A stretch of DNA of 64,000 bases from Prostheceraeus crozeri (GCA_907163375.1 CAJQUW010008601.1:27075-91074); one strand, 5' to 3'; counted from the stretch's first letter, positions 1 through 11,198 are shown. The notes: generated by a model from the sequence alone, not told the origin. Made by a program: numbers and translations.

Positions 1-1814
1 AGAAGGAACTGATACATGCATTTCTGTCCCATTACTTCCATTTACATTTGTTGTTTTAATGACTTCTTATTGATGCATTTATAAGATTCAACATAGATAT
101 CTTAACTTTTATTCATTTAGTTGTTGACTATCGGACTATTTTGTGAATGCATTTAATAGCATACCGTTGATCACTGACTATCGTAAAATTGTCAAATACG
201 ATTACGAGGTGATTTCAATGATCAGATGTTACCTGCTCCAATCCGCCTTGCAATTACTTGTGGAGTTGGTGAGGTTGTCGATTCAAATTCGGGTAGTCGG
301 AGCTGTCTGAGAAAGGAAGAGAACATCTGCCGGATATCTGTTGATAAATGACCGGCTTATTGCTAACGGCACAGCAGTCCCCTTTATCTATGAATAACGT
401 GCATGTCAGCATGCCGCGACATGCACTTACCAACGGTCTTTGCTGATGCAGAACTTCAACACGGAATGAGATCTCAATGAAGACGATGAATAGGACTACA
501 CATTCATATTCGAAGTTATTCTCAGATGAAGACTGCTTCAATCGAAGATAGTGAGTGTATCATTCTTCGAAGATAGCTGGTTAGCTAGATTCGCTAGATA
601 ATAGCTAGATAGCTGATTAGCTGAAGTTAGCTAGATCTCATCGAAGTTTGCTCTGCTTGTCGATTTTGCGCAGTTTGCCGGACAGTAGGTTAGCAAATGA
701 CATCTGAAAATGCTTCCGATGTGAAATTGATATCTATGTATGTTGTGGAATGGAGCGGAAGAGTTTCCATGGCAGTATTTTTGGTGGTGTTGTCAACCCA
801 CTACCTCCCTGCTATTGGGAGAGGCTCCGGGGACATCAGGTGTCCGACTGGCCATTCGCCCGCTCCCACCGGCGGATGAGCTCTGTGCACCTGAAGGGGG
901 CAACCCGTAGGTCCCATGGTGTGAGCGTTGTGTGTGTTTGTGTGCAGAAGAAGATGTGTTTTGTATTGTGCGGTTGAGATTTACAAAGGGGGCAAAGAGG
1001 TGAAGAGTGGACAATCAAGAAGGGTGATTTGTTGGTGCAGAGTTGTGCCAGTGTTCTGCATGTGAGTCTCTCGAGCGTTTGTTCTGATTTGTGAACCGTT
1101 GGGAATTGCGTCAATGATTTTGTTTTTTTGTCTGTGCGTTAGAGGTATGTGCCGACAGTATTTTTGGTCAATCATAAGATCAGATCCAGCACAACGAAAC
1201 TACGCTACCTAAGATCTATCAGGTGTAGGAATAATATTGGCAAGAATTAAATACTCCGAAATACGCGTTGTACTCTGCTAGAATCTCAGTTGCATAAGGA
1301 GCGTAAAAATGAAGTAACTGCACGTCTAAATAAATAAATGTATCAAAAATATTAATAGCGGCGGTCGGGCCTCAATCTATTGGGAGCCAACCAATGAGTT
1401 GAACTCTTGGATTTCTTAAACGGTAGATTCTCTTGAATTGCTGAGTGCAAGCCTTCCTGTAAGCACTGGATGTGTGACTTTGCTACACTTTCTTCAAAGA
1501 TAAATTCACTAAAATTCTGAAAATGTATTTCTGTACATGTACAACATTTCATCTTGTTGAAAACTGAATTTCACATGTGATCCATTAGCTAATGTCAAAA
1601 CAGTGATATAAGAGGAACTGCCAATGTACGATGAATGCTGCATAAATGGATGTTGACCTACTTCGATTAACCAGAGAATAGGCTGGGCATGCAGAAGGTC
1701 ACCTGAGCCTAGTAATAATAATAATGACAATTGTATTTGCATAAAACAACAAATACACGGCCCGAAGTGGACATACATTGAACATTTGAACAGAAATAAC
1801 TTGAATGAGGACAG

Positions 1815-2190
1815 GTCATACTGCTTTAGCCGTAGCTATCAAATATCGTCGATGGAAGGAAGAATGGGCTCTAAGTCAAAAACAACGACTGCACAAGTTC
1901 ATTGACGAACCCGGCAACATTCAAAGAACCGAACTACCGCGCAAGCCATTCTCAACCGCCTCCGGACAGGTGTAGGTCGCTTTGCCGCCAGCATGAAAGA
2001 CTGGAGACTAAAAACGTCATCAGTCTGTGATTGCGTCCACCCAGAGCAGACTCTACCGACCACCCAACGACGACCAACGCCTCAAGATCCTGGACGACGA
2101 CACGAGGGCTAGCTGAAACGAAGCTGCAAATTTGAGCGACGGCAAATGGCAAACGACAGAAGAAGAAAATCGTTTCTAATAAAGAAGTCA
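1815..2190 (+). pseudogene. 3' end of a non-LTR retrotransposon ORF2 (relic)
   Basis: Reading across frames gives pieces resembling the carboxyl end of LINE ORF2 proteins: a stretch like NRLRTGVGRF, then a tryptophan-containing segment, then CDC followed by EQT, which is the usual cysteine-rich tail downstream of the reverse transcriptase. The frame is interrupted and nothing upstream is recognisable, so this is a 5'-truncated, decayed copy. A near-identical copy lies at 30470-30832. The clade cannot be fixed from so little protein. Confidence 0.55.
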
Positions 2191-2296
2191 ATGATACACC
2201 TTTGGAATTCAGCTAGTGATGAAGCACGTCTTCTCTGCCTAAGTATTACTTATTATTACACATATCATTGCTATATTGATTTTAGAATAGAATCCG

Positions 2297-2348
2297 CCCG
2301 CCTGGGCTTGAGCGTTCAGGTAGAGGGGCCGAAACGCGATCAGGCGGG
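2297..2348 (+). repeat. Structured motif: hairpin with conserved GAAACGCGATC core
   Basis: Perfect stem CCCGCCTG (2297-2304) with CAGGCGGG (2341-2348). The loop carries TGAGCGTTCAGG and CCGAAACGCGAT. Related copies with different but still pairing stems are at 30963-31014 (+), 26505-26562 (-) and 20273-20328 (-). It lies about 110 bp downstream of the LINE ORF2 relic, so it may be part of that LINE's 3' UTR. Confidence 0.65.
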
Positions 2349-2542
2349 TACCTGCTGACGACTGGCTATTGTTTTCTTTGTTTTAACGTTGTTTTTTTAT
2401 CGCTAACTGCCCTAGTGTGATGAATGGACTGTGTCAGTTATTGTTCTCCATGGGGTTGACATGGTGATTACTAAGTGTCTATTTATATAGGCTATAAGTT
2501 CCTAATCAATCGAGCCTGAAACTTTTACCAAGGAGATCACTT

Positions 2543-3194
2543 GTTAACCCTTTGCTGCATAGCGTGGTTCACAAACAACAATTATTCAGATGAATGATTG
2601 GTGGATAAAGAATCGACGTTAGCCAATCATATCCCTCGCACAGGATTTCCATGATGTGTAGTTTGTGAATCAATGTTTACATCTATCACCGGTCACGTGC
2701 TGTTTGATCGCAGAGACGCTTTCTGACAGGGGTAAGTTAAATTCCTCGTTTCTTCATATCATCAACTAAACAGCTCCCTCATGAGAAAACCATTTTGTTA
2801 TGTAACTGAAAAAAATATTCGTGTTTACTAATCAGGTTTCATGAAGATTCATGTGTTCCTGTTATTCAATTTACTATGTACGATTACGCTTGACAAGCTC
2901 TCAACAATTGTTGTGTGAAAACAACATCATGCAGCAGCGTTAACATTTCTTATCTCGCTTGCTATATTCCTTCGAATATAGAAGATAATTGTTGATCATT
3001 TATCAACTCATCAAGTTATTTTAATACAAAAAACAGTCGACAGTAACGTTTGAATATAAAAACAGAAGTATAGACATTCAAATTCAATTGATTTTCTGTA
3101 ATATTGATCTTATGTTAATAAAGTAAATTCAGATATTTATTCTAAAAATTCTTAAATCGCATCTTTATGAATTTTCAACCACATCGACGTCTAA
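2543..3194. other. No recognisable feature
   Basis: AT-rich DNA between the first repeat and the satellite. A short inverted pair (TTCACAAAC near 2569, GTTTGTGAA near 2661) is the only visible structure. No open frame of note and no match to the rest of the window. Confidence 0.5.
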
Positions 3195-4533
3195 AAAACA
3201 CGTCTAAAGCATGTGCCACCCACTACTTTGCCAAAATTCACAATAGTTACTGAGAAAATTGACAAAATCACCTGAAAGTGGCACGGATGTGAAGTTAGCC
3301 GTACCACTTGTGAAAATCGCGTGTGCCACTCGAATCAACCCACCCAATACACTTATTGGGAGTGTGCCAGCTAGCTTGTGCCACCCCTCAGACAGCCCCA
3401 ACTATGCGTAGAATCCGCACAAATGCGGATTTTCCTCTGCAGCCACGCCCACAGCCCATCCGTACCACTTGTGAAAATCGCGTGTGCCACTCGAATCAAC
3501 CCACCCAATGCACTTATTGGGAGTGTGCCAGCTTGCGCCTTCCCTCAGACAGCCCCAACTATGCGTAGAATCCGCACAAATGCGGATTTTCCTCTGCAGC
3601 CACGCCCACAGCCCATCCGTACCACTTGTGAAAATCGCGTGTGCCACTCGAATCAACCCACCCAATACACTTATTGGGAGTGTGCCAGCTAGCTTGTGCC
3701 ACCCCTCAGACAGCCCCAACTATGCGTAGAATCCGCACAAATGCGGATTTTCCTCTGCAGCCACGCCCACAGCCCATCCGTACCACTTGTGAAAATCGCG
3801 TGTGCCACTCGAATCAACCCACCCAATGCACTTATTGGGAGTGTGCCAGCTTGCGCCTTCCCTCAGACAGCCCCAACTATGCGTAGAATCCGCACAAATG
3901 CGGATTTTCCTCTGCAGCCACGCCCACAGCCCATCCGTACCACTTATGAAAATCGCGTGTGCCACTCGAATCAACCCACCCAATACACTTATTGGGAATG
4001 TACCAGCTTGCGCCTTCCCTCAGACAGCCCCAACTCTGCGTAGAATCCGCACAAATGCGGATTTTCCTCTGCAGCCACGCCCACAGCCCATCCGTACCAC
4101 TTGTGAAAGTCACGTGTGCCACTCGAATCAACCCACCCAATGCACTTATTGGGAGTGTGCCAGCTTGTGCCACCCCTCAGACAGCCCCAACTATGCGTAG
4201 AATCCGCACAAATGCGGATTTTCCTCTGCAGCCACGCCCACAGCCCATCCGTACCACTTGTGAAAGTCAAGTGTGCCACTCGAATCAACCCACCCAATAC
4301 ACTTATTGGGAGTGTGCCAGCTAGCTTGTGCCACCCCTCAGACAGCCCCAACTATGCGTAGAATCCGCACAAATGCGGATTTTCCTCTGCAGCCACGCCC
4401 ACAGCCCATCCGTACCACTTGTGAAAGTCACGTGTGCCACTCGAATCAACCCACCCAATACACTTATTGGGAGTGTGCCAGCTTGTGCCACCCCTCAGAC
4501 AGCCCCAACTATGCGTAGAATCCGCACAAATGC
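3195..4533. repeat. 157/161-bp tandem satellite, about 8 units
   Basis: The landmark GCGTAGAATCCGC recurs at about 3406, 3563, 3724, 3881, 4038, 4195, 4356 and 4513, giving spacings of 157, 161, 157, 157, 157, 161 and 157 bp. The 4-bp difference is a CTAG duplication in some units. Each unit contains an 8-bp-stem hairpin, AATCCGCA-CAAA-TGCGGATT. Open frames through the array in both directions follow the repeat and are not credible genes. The first unit is degenerate and the last stops inside its hairpin, where transposase coding sequence begins. Confidence 0.95.
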
Positions 4534-5486
4534 GGCGTCGCCTCCACGAAGTCTGGTTATAATGATTCAGAAACTTTTGTTCGATATCTGAATCATTTTG
4601 ATAGACACAGGACGAAAATTCCAGGCAAGAAGTGTGTTTTACTTCTGGACGGACATGCTTCACATTATTCATCGAAGCTACTGATTTCTGTATTAATCAT
4701 GACATTGAGTTAGTTTGCATACCACCTCATTCAAGCCATAGATTACAACCGCTTGACACGCATTTTAATGCAGTCCTCAAACGAGCGTGGTGCAAGGCCC
4801 TTGAAAATTTTCTAAACGAGAGCGGAGTCTCCGCGATTACGACCGAAAATTTCGCTTCGCTTTTTTGTGCTGTTTTCAAAGAAATTGAGAAGAAAAGAGG
4901 TCTTGTTGTTGACGCATTTGCACATTGCGGAATATATCCATTGCAAAATACAATCAGTGATCATGAGCTCTCCGTTTCAAAGTCATTCCTTTCAGAAGTT
5001 GAAAGTAAGATGGAAATTGATTCAGTCAAGCCTTGTGATGTTCAAGATAATAAATCTGAAGGTATCTTAATCAGATCTATAATTTGCAGCCCTAAGAAAA
5101 CTTTGAATCCTACACATACTAAAGTCCATAAGATTCACATCAAGTCTCCAGAAATTAGGGAGAAAAAACTTATAGATCGAATGCGATTTGATCAAAAGGA
5201 GAAATCATCGTGCCGTTTGATAAACGATGGACAACAATCGCCATGCACATCCAGAGATATCGAAGACAGTATTTTGCAGCCCTCAACGTCAAAATCTCCA
5301 AAAAAGGATTCTACAAAGCAAACGAAAAGAAAACTTGATAACAAGGAACACCAATGTTGCTGCTGCGACGCAGCATGGGAAGAAACGACAGAAGATTGGA
5401 TGAAATGCGAATCTTGCAACAAGTGGTGTTGTGAATCCCGTTTCGGCACTTTCGATTGCTATAAATGCGTTGTAAAGTTTATGTGA
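4532..5486 (+). pseudogene. Truncated pogo/Tigger-type (DDE_1) transposase with C-terminal zinc finger
   Basis: The frame starting at 4532 reads into KKCVLLLDGHASH, the second catalytic-aspartate region of pogo/Jerky-like transposases. After one frame change near 4670 it continues through IELVCIPPHSSHRLQPLD, a hallmark of the family, and on to a stop at 5484-5486. The last 50 residues hold a cysteine-rich PHD-like finger (CCCCDAAW, WMKCESCNKW, FDCYKC), a known C-terminal addition in this family. The N-terminal DNA-binding domain and first catalytic aspartate are missing: the satellite occupies that position. AATAAA lies at 5555-5560. A decayed mobile-element gene rather than a host gene. The 5' and 3' element termini were not found. 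Confidence 0.85.
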
Positions 5487-5794
5487 GCCTTCTAGATAGA
5501 CTGGTTTTGTCTCACCTTTAATAGACTACTTTGTTTTTTTAGATTGTTATGTTGAATAAAGAATTACTCGTTGGTGTCCATATCACCCCGACTCCTTTTT
5601 TCCCTTGACATTTGTATCCCTTTCGCGATGCTATATATAAATATCATAATGGATTTTCATTCCCTTGAGACATAATGTTATAGAAAGGCAGTGCCCTAAG
5701 CTACAATTTAGCGTATTAAATGTATACATTCGTCCGCTTATTACTTAGAATTTAGACCCTAAGCAAAAAGTGTCCATATCATCCCATTTTACCC
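5487..5794. other. 3' flank of the pogo transposase
   Basis: Contains a polyadenylation hexamer at 5555-5560 and two direct repeats of TGTCCATATCA (near 5575 and 5771) that may mark the end of the pogo element. No gene seen. Confidence 0.4.
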
Positions 5795-7570
5795 TATGTG
5801 CTCTGCATTTTCTAATGTAGAACGGAATTTCTATGAATCAAAATACATGTAATCTAATGGGCTACCGTGCTACATTTTTTTACCCTACAATGCACCCAAA
5901 TTGCAAGTAAGCTTAGATGATATCTTGGGTATAGATAAATTGAGAAAGGATAAAACTATATCTGTGTACAAAATCAGGTGAATTATGTGAAATAATTACC
6001 CAGTATATTTCATAAACTTGCAAATTCTATAAATAAGATTCACAGTTGGTTATCAATCAACGATGAACAATGCATAAAAACATATACACCAGGAAGGAAA
6101 TAGACAATGTTGTTTAACGATGCATGTTAATTGTCACATTGCATTGATGGAAATAACATCCTCCTGGAATTTTTTATTCAATGTATTCTGTATGTTTGTA
6201 GATGCATCAATTTTGATTGCTTCGTTAAGAATTAATTTGTCATTTTCATCATTCATCAGTTCATCTGTTTCTTTGCAATTTATCTGGTTTTGTTCTTTGT
6301 GATTATTCATGGCTTTGGCTAAGTCCATTGACATCTCAATTTTTTTCTTCTGCTGAACTCGTTTGTTACCTAACCCAGAATTGCTAACATGTCCACTTAC
6401 GCTTTTTGTATCATTTTCAGCATGTTTAGTACGTAATATAGAGCAACATGAAACTCTGAGACAATGATTTGTGTAAGTTTTACTTAAATTGCAAAATTTA
6501 CTTATGTTTGACATGTAATCTTTGATAGTATTTGCACCAATCTTTCTATTTTCGAACCAAGTTTCGTCGTCAATGCAAAATGAATCCCTTGGACGTTGCC
6601 AAAAATATCTGTTTAGAGGATTTAATTTCTTTATGTAATGCAAAACTATAGAATACGGACAACTTAATAAATTGGTTTCAACGATCAATCCGCCATTAGA
6701 TTTCTCCGGGTCATTTTGACGATGGTTTTTGGTAAGCTCATCTTTTTTCAAATGTATGTACCTCTTTCCATTTTCTGTCAATTTGAACCCAAAATCATCT
6801 TTTTTCATTCCATCCAGATTTTCATTCCCTCTTCTTGCAAAAAACAAACCAATAACGACAAATACAAGCCACTGAAGTTGTTGTGGTACATTTATATCAA
6901 GCCTGCTTGAAATCAATGAAAAGTCTTTTTCATTTATTTGGTCATAGTGCTCTGTGTCCCCACGTCCATCTGCCTTTACTTTTTTCAAAAGACATTGAAA
7001 AATTTCGATGGACAATGGAAAGTTGTTTTCATCTTTTATAATATCAACTTTCCTGTCCATCACATCCTCCAATTTTCTTCTCAATGATTGCCGTAGTGAT
7101 AGATACGTATTTCTTTTGTATAATTCTTCCCCTTTGCGTAGTGAAATGTAAAAATCTCTTAACATTTCGTCAAGATCTTTAAAGGATAATTCTTTTACAT
7201 CTACGTTCACATCTTTGTAACGCATAAAGGCTAAAAATGAGTTGTAGGCAGAATTTTGCTGGTTAACAGTTCTCTTCGCACATTTGATCTTGAGTAGGTC
7301 ATTTGCATCTGTATTTACGAATTGTCTTTTAGCCATTATTTCAAATGCTTGTTAATGTACAGGCTACACCTCATGCAAATGCCAGTTAAATATCGGTTCA
7401 CTCGAAATTCAAATGAAGGAAATGCATGACATCAATATTGGATAGGCTATCTACTTGTATATGGATGCCATGGAAAGCTAACCACGTTTGTGTTCTTAGC
7501 AGATTGTCTATATCGTCACTGGTCCATAGAGTTCATTGACATTTCTTGATCCTTTGATAATAGTGATATA
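5795..7570 (-). mobile_element. Crypton-like element, long form
   Basis: The flanks 5795-5937 and 7361-7570 are found joined, without the 1.4 kb between them, at 16997-17408. The long form carries a tyrosine-recombinase-like ORF on the minus strand, whose ATG lies only 25 bp from the internal junction. The shared flanks are therefore best read as the element's own 3' and 5' ends, and the other copy as an internally deleted derivative. The alternative is a simple insertion of the ORF segment into an older repeat. No clear terminal inverted repeats, which agrees with Cryptons. Confidence 0.6.
6134..7336 (-). CDS. Tyrosine-recombinase-like (DUF3504/Crypton) protein, 400 aa
   Basis: Intact frame beginning MAKRQFVN at an ATG in good context (7334-7336). 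The centre and C-terminal half resemble the catalytic fold of the DUF3504/Crypton tyrosine recombinases: arginine in FFARRGNENL (residues 166-174), a segment like NDPEKSNGGL (208-216), HCLR (His291, Arg294) and the GH box (Gly315-His316). The nucleophilic tyrosine expected 8-15 residues after the GH box is absent: no tyrosine occurs after residue 288. The N-terminal 130 residues are lysine-rich and helical, as in the family's SAM-like DNA-binding region. Family members cut and rejoin DNA without a DDE transposase. This copy may be catalytically dead or repurposed. Its flanks occur elsewhere in the window without it. Confidence 0.8.
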   Translation of the reverse strand: MAKRQFVNTDANDLLKIKCAKRTVNQQNSAYNSFLAFMRYKDVNVDVKELSFKDLDEMLRDFYISLRKGEELYKRNTYLSLRQSLRRKLEDVMDRKVDIIKDENNFPLSIEIFQCLLKKVKADGRGDTEHYDQINEKDFSLISSRLDINVPQQLQWLVFVVIGLFFARRGNENLDGMKKDDFGFKLTENGKRYIHLKKDELTKNHRQNDPEKSNGGLIVETNLLSCPYSIVLHYIKKLNPLNRYFWQRPRDSFCIDDETWFENRKIGANTIKDYMSNISKFCNLSKTYTNHCLRVSCCSILRTKHAENDTKSVSGHVSNSGLGNKRVQQKKKIEMSMDLAKAMNNHKEQNQINCKETDELMNDENDKLILNEAIKIDASTNIQNTLNKKFQEDVISINAM

Positions 7571-7747
7571 TTCAATGAAAATCTTCGCATCAGACAACGA
7601 CATCAGAATACGAGAAATCAGGAGAAAACAGAACCATCTCAAATATTGTGCAAGCAATAATGATAAATATAAAAGTAGCAAGATGAACAAGACAAGTTGT
7701 GATTAACATTACAGACACTTTCATGTAATGATTAATTTAAGGCAACA

Positions 7748-7890
7748 GGTATCTGTTCTCTTTGGGCCCTGAGATCAGCCACTGTCCGTCCTTCCATCTG
7801 ATGCCACTCCAAGGACAGATTCTTCATCAAGTTGAATTCCTTTTCATCCTTGAACGTCAGCAGAGAAGATCCTCTGCGGCGACATTCCGC
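7748..7890 (-). pseudogene. C-type lectin gene fragment
   Basis: About 140 bp closely match the carbohydrate-recognition-domain segment of the intact lectin gene (plus-strand 37602-37763), lacking about 20 bp in the middle and ending where the 41-bp minisatellite begins. No start, coiled coil or domain end. The same fragment, with the same internal gap and fused to the same minisatellite, is at 39933-40076, so the fragment predates the segmental duplication. Confidence 0.85.
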
Positions 7891-8200
7891 AGAGGTCAGA
7901 AAGCAATGCTATCGAAGTCTTGAGAGGACATAGAGATCATAAATCAATGCTATCGAAGTCTAGAGAGGACATAGAGGTCGGAAATCAATGCTATAGAAGT
8001 CTAGAGAGGACATAGAGGTCGGAAATCATTGCTATCGAAGTCTAGAGAAGACATAGAGGTCAGAAATCAATGCTATCGAGGTGTAGAGAAGACATAGAAG
8101 TCGGAAATATATGCCATCGAAGTCTATAGAGGACATAGAGGTCGGAAATCAATGCTATCGAGGTGTAGAGAAGACATAGAGGTCGGAAATCAATGCTATC
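7891..8200. repeat. 41-bp minisatellite, about 7.6 units
   Basis: Unit AATGCTATCGAAGTCTAGAG followed by AGGACATAGAGGTCGGAAATC, 41 bp, with scattered substitutions. The copy B array at 40077-40632 has about 13.6 units. The first unit starts inside the lectin fragment's AGAGGTCAG string, so the array may have grown from lectin sequence. Confidence 0.95.
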
Positions 8201-8850
8201 TGCCTATACGGACACAGAAGTACCCCAAAATGTGTCACAATCGTTGTCAGCTGTTGGGACTCATCGTCAAGCGGAATTTGCAAGTGCGCTCTGTCAAGGT
8301 CTACCTTTGAGAATATTTTGAAGTTGCTTTGTCTTTGGTATATCTTGTTGATAGCTGCCGGGATCGACAAGCTTGTTGGCGGTCAGATGATAGTCATCAC
8401 ACAATCTCACTTCTCCATCGGCTTTCATGACTGGAGCGATTGGAGCAGTAAGTATGGGATAGGCACGCAAGCAACGACAGGAGACGTTTGATTTCGTCAT
8501 CAACCTTGATTTTGGTATTGTGCATCATGGATGGTGTCTCTTGAATGTAATTACAAGGAAACGTTGCAGTAGATGGGACATTTACGTTGTCAATCGTCAT
8601 AAATTGCAGTCCAATGATAACGTCCAGGCCCAAATTATTCTTGTCATGTTAAGCAAGGTTCTTACCGGTATATACACTGCAGTCACGTGCATAGGCCACC
8701 TGTCTTCCTTTGAAATACTGTTTGCACTGATATTAAATATACATTCGATTTCTCTTTGGAAAAATGAGAGTAACAACATAAGGAAACACTCTAGTTGTAT
8801 AAACTCAAGAAATCGTCCAACTCGACATCATAAGACTAAACTTGTGATTT
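8201..8850 (-). pseudogene. Ty3/Gypsy retrotransposon fragment (fossil)
   Basis: Minus-strand translation gives short pieces typical of Gypsy polymerase: FSKVDLDRAHLQIPLDD near the start of the reverse transcriptase, and APIAPVMKADGEVRLCDDY before it. This is a broken internal fragment with no terminal repeats in sight. It is older than the segmental duplication, because copy B has the same fragment at 40633-41287. Confidence 0.8.
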
Positions 8851-10007
8851 TATAATTTAATGCATATTTTCGCATGTTATTTTACCAATTGTCTTTTCTC
8901 ATTATTATTTCATTATTTGGCAATTATATTTCCTCACAATTAGGCCTGATATATGATAGCTGACGATCGAGTTATGTGAGTTTTGTATTCATGTTGTATT
9001 AAATCTGAAGTTCAAGATGAATCGTGTAATTTGTTTCTTACACTTTTTGCATATCTTGCTAGTCACAATACAGTCATTTTAACTTTGTACGAGAGCCTAT
9101 TTTTCTATTAAATCGATTGGTTAGGAGGTGACGAAACGGAAATCGTCGTTAATAAGATGTAGATACTTTTCTTCTCTCATAGAATTTCGGTAGTTCATAA
9201 CTGATAGGCGTTTAAGTCTATGAAATATAAGAATTGTCGCCTAGTTAGGTCCAGCAGAACAGATGAAAAACAAAACACACATCAAAATGATATAGTTACT
9301 TATAAAATGGAAGAAAAGCGTTTGATTTTTGTGTCCCGATTTTTAGCCGACAGGAGTTGCAGGCCGGTTACTGAAAGAGGAGATTTTTGTGCCTCTGTCC
9401 GGCAAACTCAATAACGGATGTGCGTGTACTGTATAATAACTTGTTTGAGAACACAAGCTGGTGATGTATGGTACGTTGTGGGTGATTCGCGTACATGTAC
9501 GACCATCATGATAGGGAGGAGGGCCGATTGATGTTATTCTGGTGGTCGTCATGATGGACACTATTATCTACAGTGTTGTGCAGCAAAATTGCCCACTCCT
9601 GTTAATTTTGCAAAAAATACAGTCCTCTTGAAGTGGCTACACACGCTTTTTAGTTTTGTTTCTTCTTGCATTTTTCTGACCGTTCTCACGAGACTAAAAT
9701 ACTTGTTCAATATTCATTTGCATTAATGTGTAATGAAGATAATCGCACATTTTTATAAAGTTGATTGGGAGTGCAATTACATTGAATTACCATCAATCAT
9801 GTACAGGTTGTAAATGAAATATTCTGTTGTCCTTTTCTCTCCACAAATAATTCTAAATAATGAAAATTCTTCGTCTTATGTTAATGTTCTGACTAGACGC
9901 TGACCTCCTACATGAACTGATGTGTTATCATCATTGTCTGTCGGCTGATGCTTTGACCGGCCAAGTGTGTGGTCAGCGGAAATGATGACAGGAAGTTCAC
10001 TTTTCAG
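8851..10007. other. RSU1 intronic DNA (copy A), no gene seen
   Basis: Duplicated at 53872-55009. Between 8858 and 8889 copy A has about 30 bp where copy B has 12.5 kb of inserted element. Copy B also has an extra tract of about 24 bp near 54326. Short open frames here are not conserved in a coding manner. Confidence 0.6.
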
Positions 10008-10140
10008 GTAATCTCCAACTGAGCGGCACACGACAAGTTCTCAAACTGGATGACAACTACTGGGTGGAGCCAATCAAGAATCAACTACAAGTCGGCGTTC
10101 AGCACGTGCTAGAATATGTGAGGACGGATACTTACCGACA
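10008..10140 (+). CDS. RSU1: RSU1 penultimate coding exon, copy A
   Basis: Bounded by TTTTCAG and GTGAGT. It encodes a segment matching the post-leucine-rich-repeat tail of RSU1: SGTRQVLKLDDNYWVEPI, then LQVGVQHVLEYVRTDTYR (animal RSU1 has TGQKQVFKAENNPWVTPI and LGVSHVFEYIRSETYK). All 133 bp are identical to the copy B exon at 55010-55142, whereas the 167 bp upstream differ at about seven sites. The leucine-rich-repeat exons that should precede it are not present upstream in this window, so copy A is either a 3' partial duplicate or the tail of a second haplotype or gene copy. Confidence 0.85.
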
Positions 10141-10280
10141 GTGAGTCCCGAGATAATGATCTTCATAGGAAGTTCGGTGATGCTGTTCCGATTAACTTCA
10201 ACGAAACTCCGAATTCAAGTCACCATTAGTTGGCTCCCATTACATAGTGTTTTTGAATAGATGAACTGACATGTTAGATA

Positions 10281-10484
10281 GTCTCCGTAGTACAGTGGCT
10301 AAGTGCCTGGCCTAGCGATCTTGTGGTCCAGAGGTCGAGCCCCGAAAGTGTCATTGGAAGTCGTACGGAAGGGCCTCTTGACTAAAAGATCACAACACTT
10401 CAGCAGGTGATAGTGTGACTGTGTCAGCATCGTCCAAGTCCCCAGTATGGGGAGTAGTGACATTAAACCGTCATTCATTCAAAC
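10281..10484 (+). repeat. tRNA-derived SINE
   Basis: The head resembles a tRNA gene with an A-box-like TAGTACAGTGG (10288-10298) and a B-box-like GGTCGAGCCCC (10333-10343), followed by a unique body and a CATTCATTC tail. Copy B equivalent at 55283-55483. A diverged member of the same family lies inverted at 11051-11198. Confidence 0.75.
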
Positions 10485-11050
10485 CAACATTCAACTAAAG
10501 AGATCAGGCGATTGTTCTGATTTATATATCAAATTATTTATTTATAAACAAACACGGTTAGAGACTACGTTTAAATCTGTTAATTTCGACAATTAATTTA
10601 TCTGTTGTGCGTAATTCAGGTGTGGTATAATGTGAAAATAAGAAAGCAACAATGATATCGGCATCGACTCATGTGAAAGACATTTTAGAAATCTCAGTTA
10701 GCGTATATCTACATGTGTATTCATAGCATTGTGGCCCAGTCCAACACAGACTTAATTAACAATATTATAATCGAGACTGGAGTCGAAAGATGGAGTACTG
10801 TCATCTGCACATCTTTTGAATAGCAATTTGATCTATCGTTTATCTCATCTCATTCTCATCGTTAATTGCGACTTCTGATGCTCTGATGAACATCAATCCC
10901 CTCTACTGTTCTTAATATCAGCAGTCAGAATTGTGACGATTCATTGATTAGATTTGCTATGACAACTGGTATGTGATTTACGTGATTTTCAACAGTAAGG
11001 AATCATTTCACTCCCACATCCATCTTCCAATCTGAACATCAAAAATGAAG

Positions 11051-11198
11051 TGTCACTACTCCTCACTGGGAAATGGCCGGGCTTTGGTACTTTTAGTCCA
11101 GATGCCCTTCCTGCTGACTTCCAATGACACTTTCAGGGCTCAACTTCGACCAAAAGATTGTCTGGGCAAGCACTTAACCACCTCCTCAGAGACTGCGG
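11051..11198 (-). repeat. tRNA-derived SINE, diverged, inverted
   Basis: The reverse complement matches the SINE at 10281 through the tRNA-like head and the body string GAAAGTGTCATTGGAAGTC. No tail repeats. Copy B equivalent at 56051-56198. Confidence 0.7.

Larger units (their letters stand above)
1..2542. repeat. Dispersed/duplicated repeat, first copy
   Basis: Positions 1-630 match 23872-24501, and 631-2542 match 29287-31208, at roughly 97% by eye. Part of the first block also matches 28300-28621 and 29209-29290. The short open frames inside differ between copies and look non-coding. The block contains a run of TAGCTAGAT-like short repeats (about 575-635), a (TAA)n tract near 1711, a LINE 3' remnant and a structured 3' motif, described separately. 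The boundary at 2542 is sharp: after it the two copies have nothing in common. Confidence 0.85.

Noticed and set aside
697-879. Small frame conserved between 697-879 and 29346-29528
   Set aside because: The two copies change residues freely, including a proline-rich end, and the frame lies in a repeat.
2297-2360. Hammerhead ribozyme suggested by GAAAC and a downstream CTGACGA
   Set aside because: The CTGANGA box must precede GAAA across stem II. Here it follows, and the other copies do not restore the order.
3323-4361. Many overlapping 80-130 codon frames on both strands in the satellite
   Set aside because: They simply repeat with the 157/161-bp unit on both strands and shift phase with the 4-bp indels, as expected for non-coding tandem DNA.
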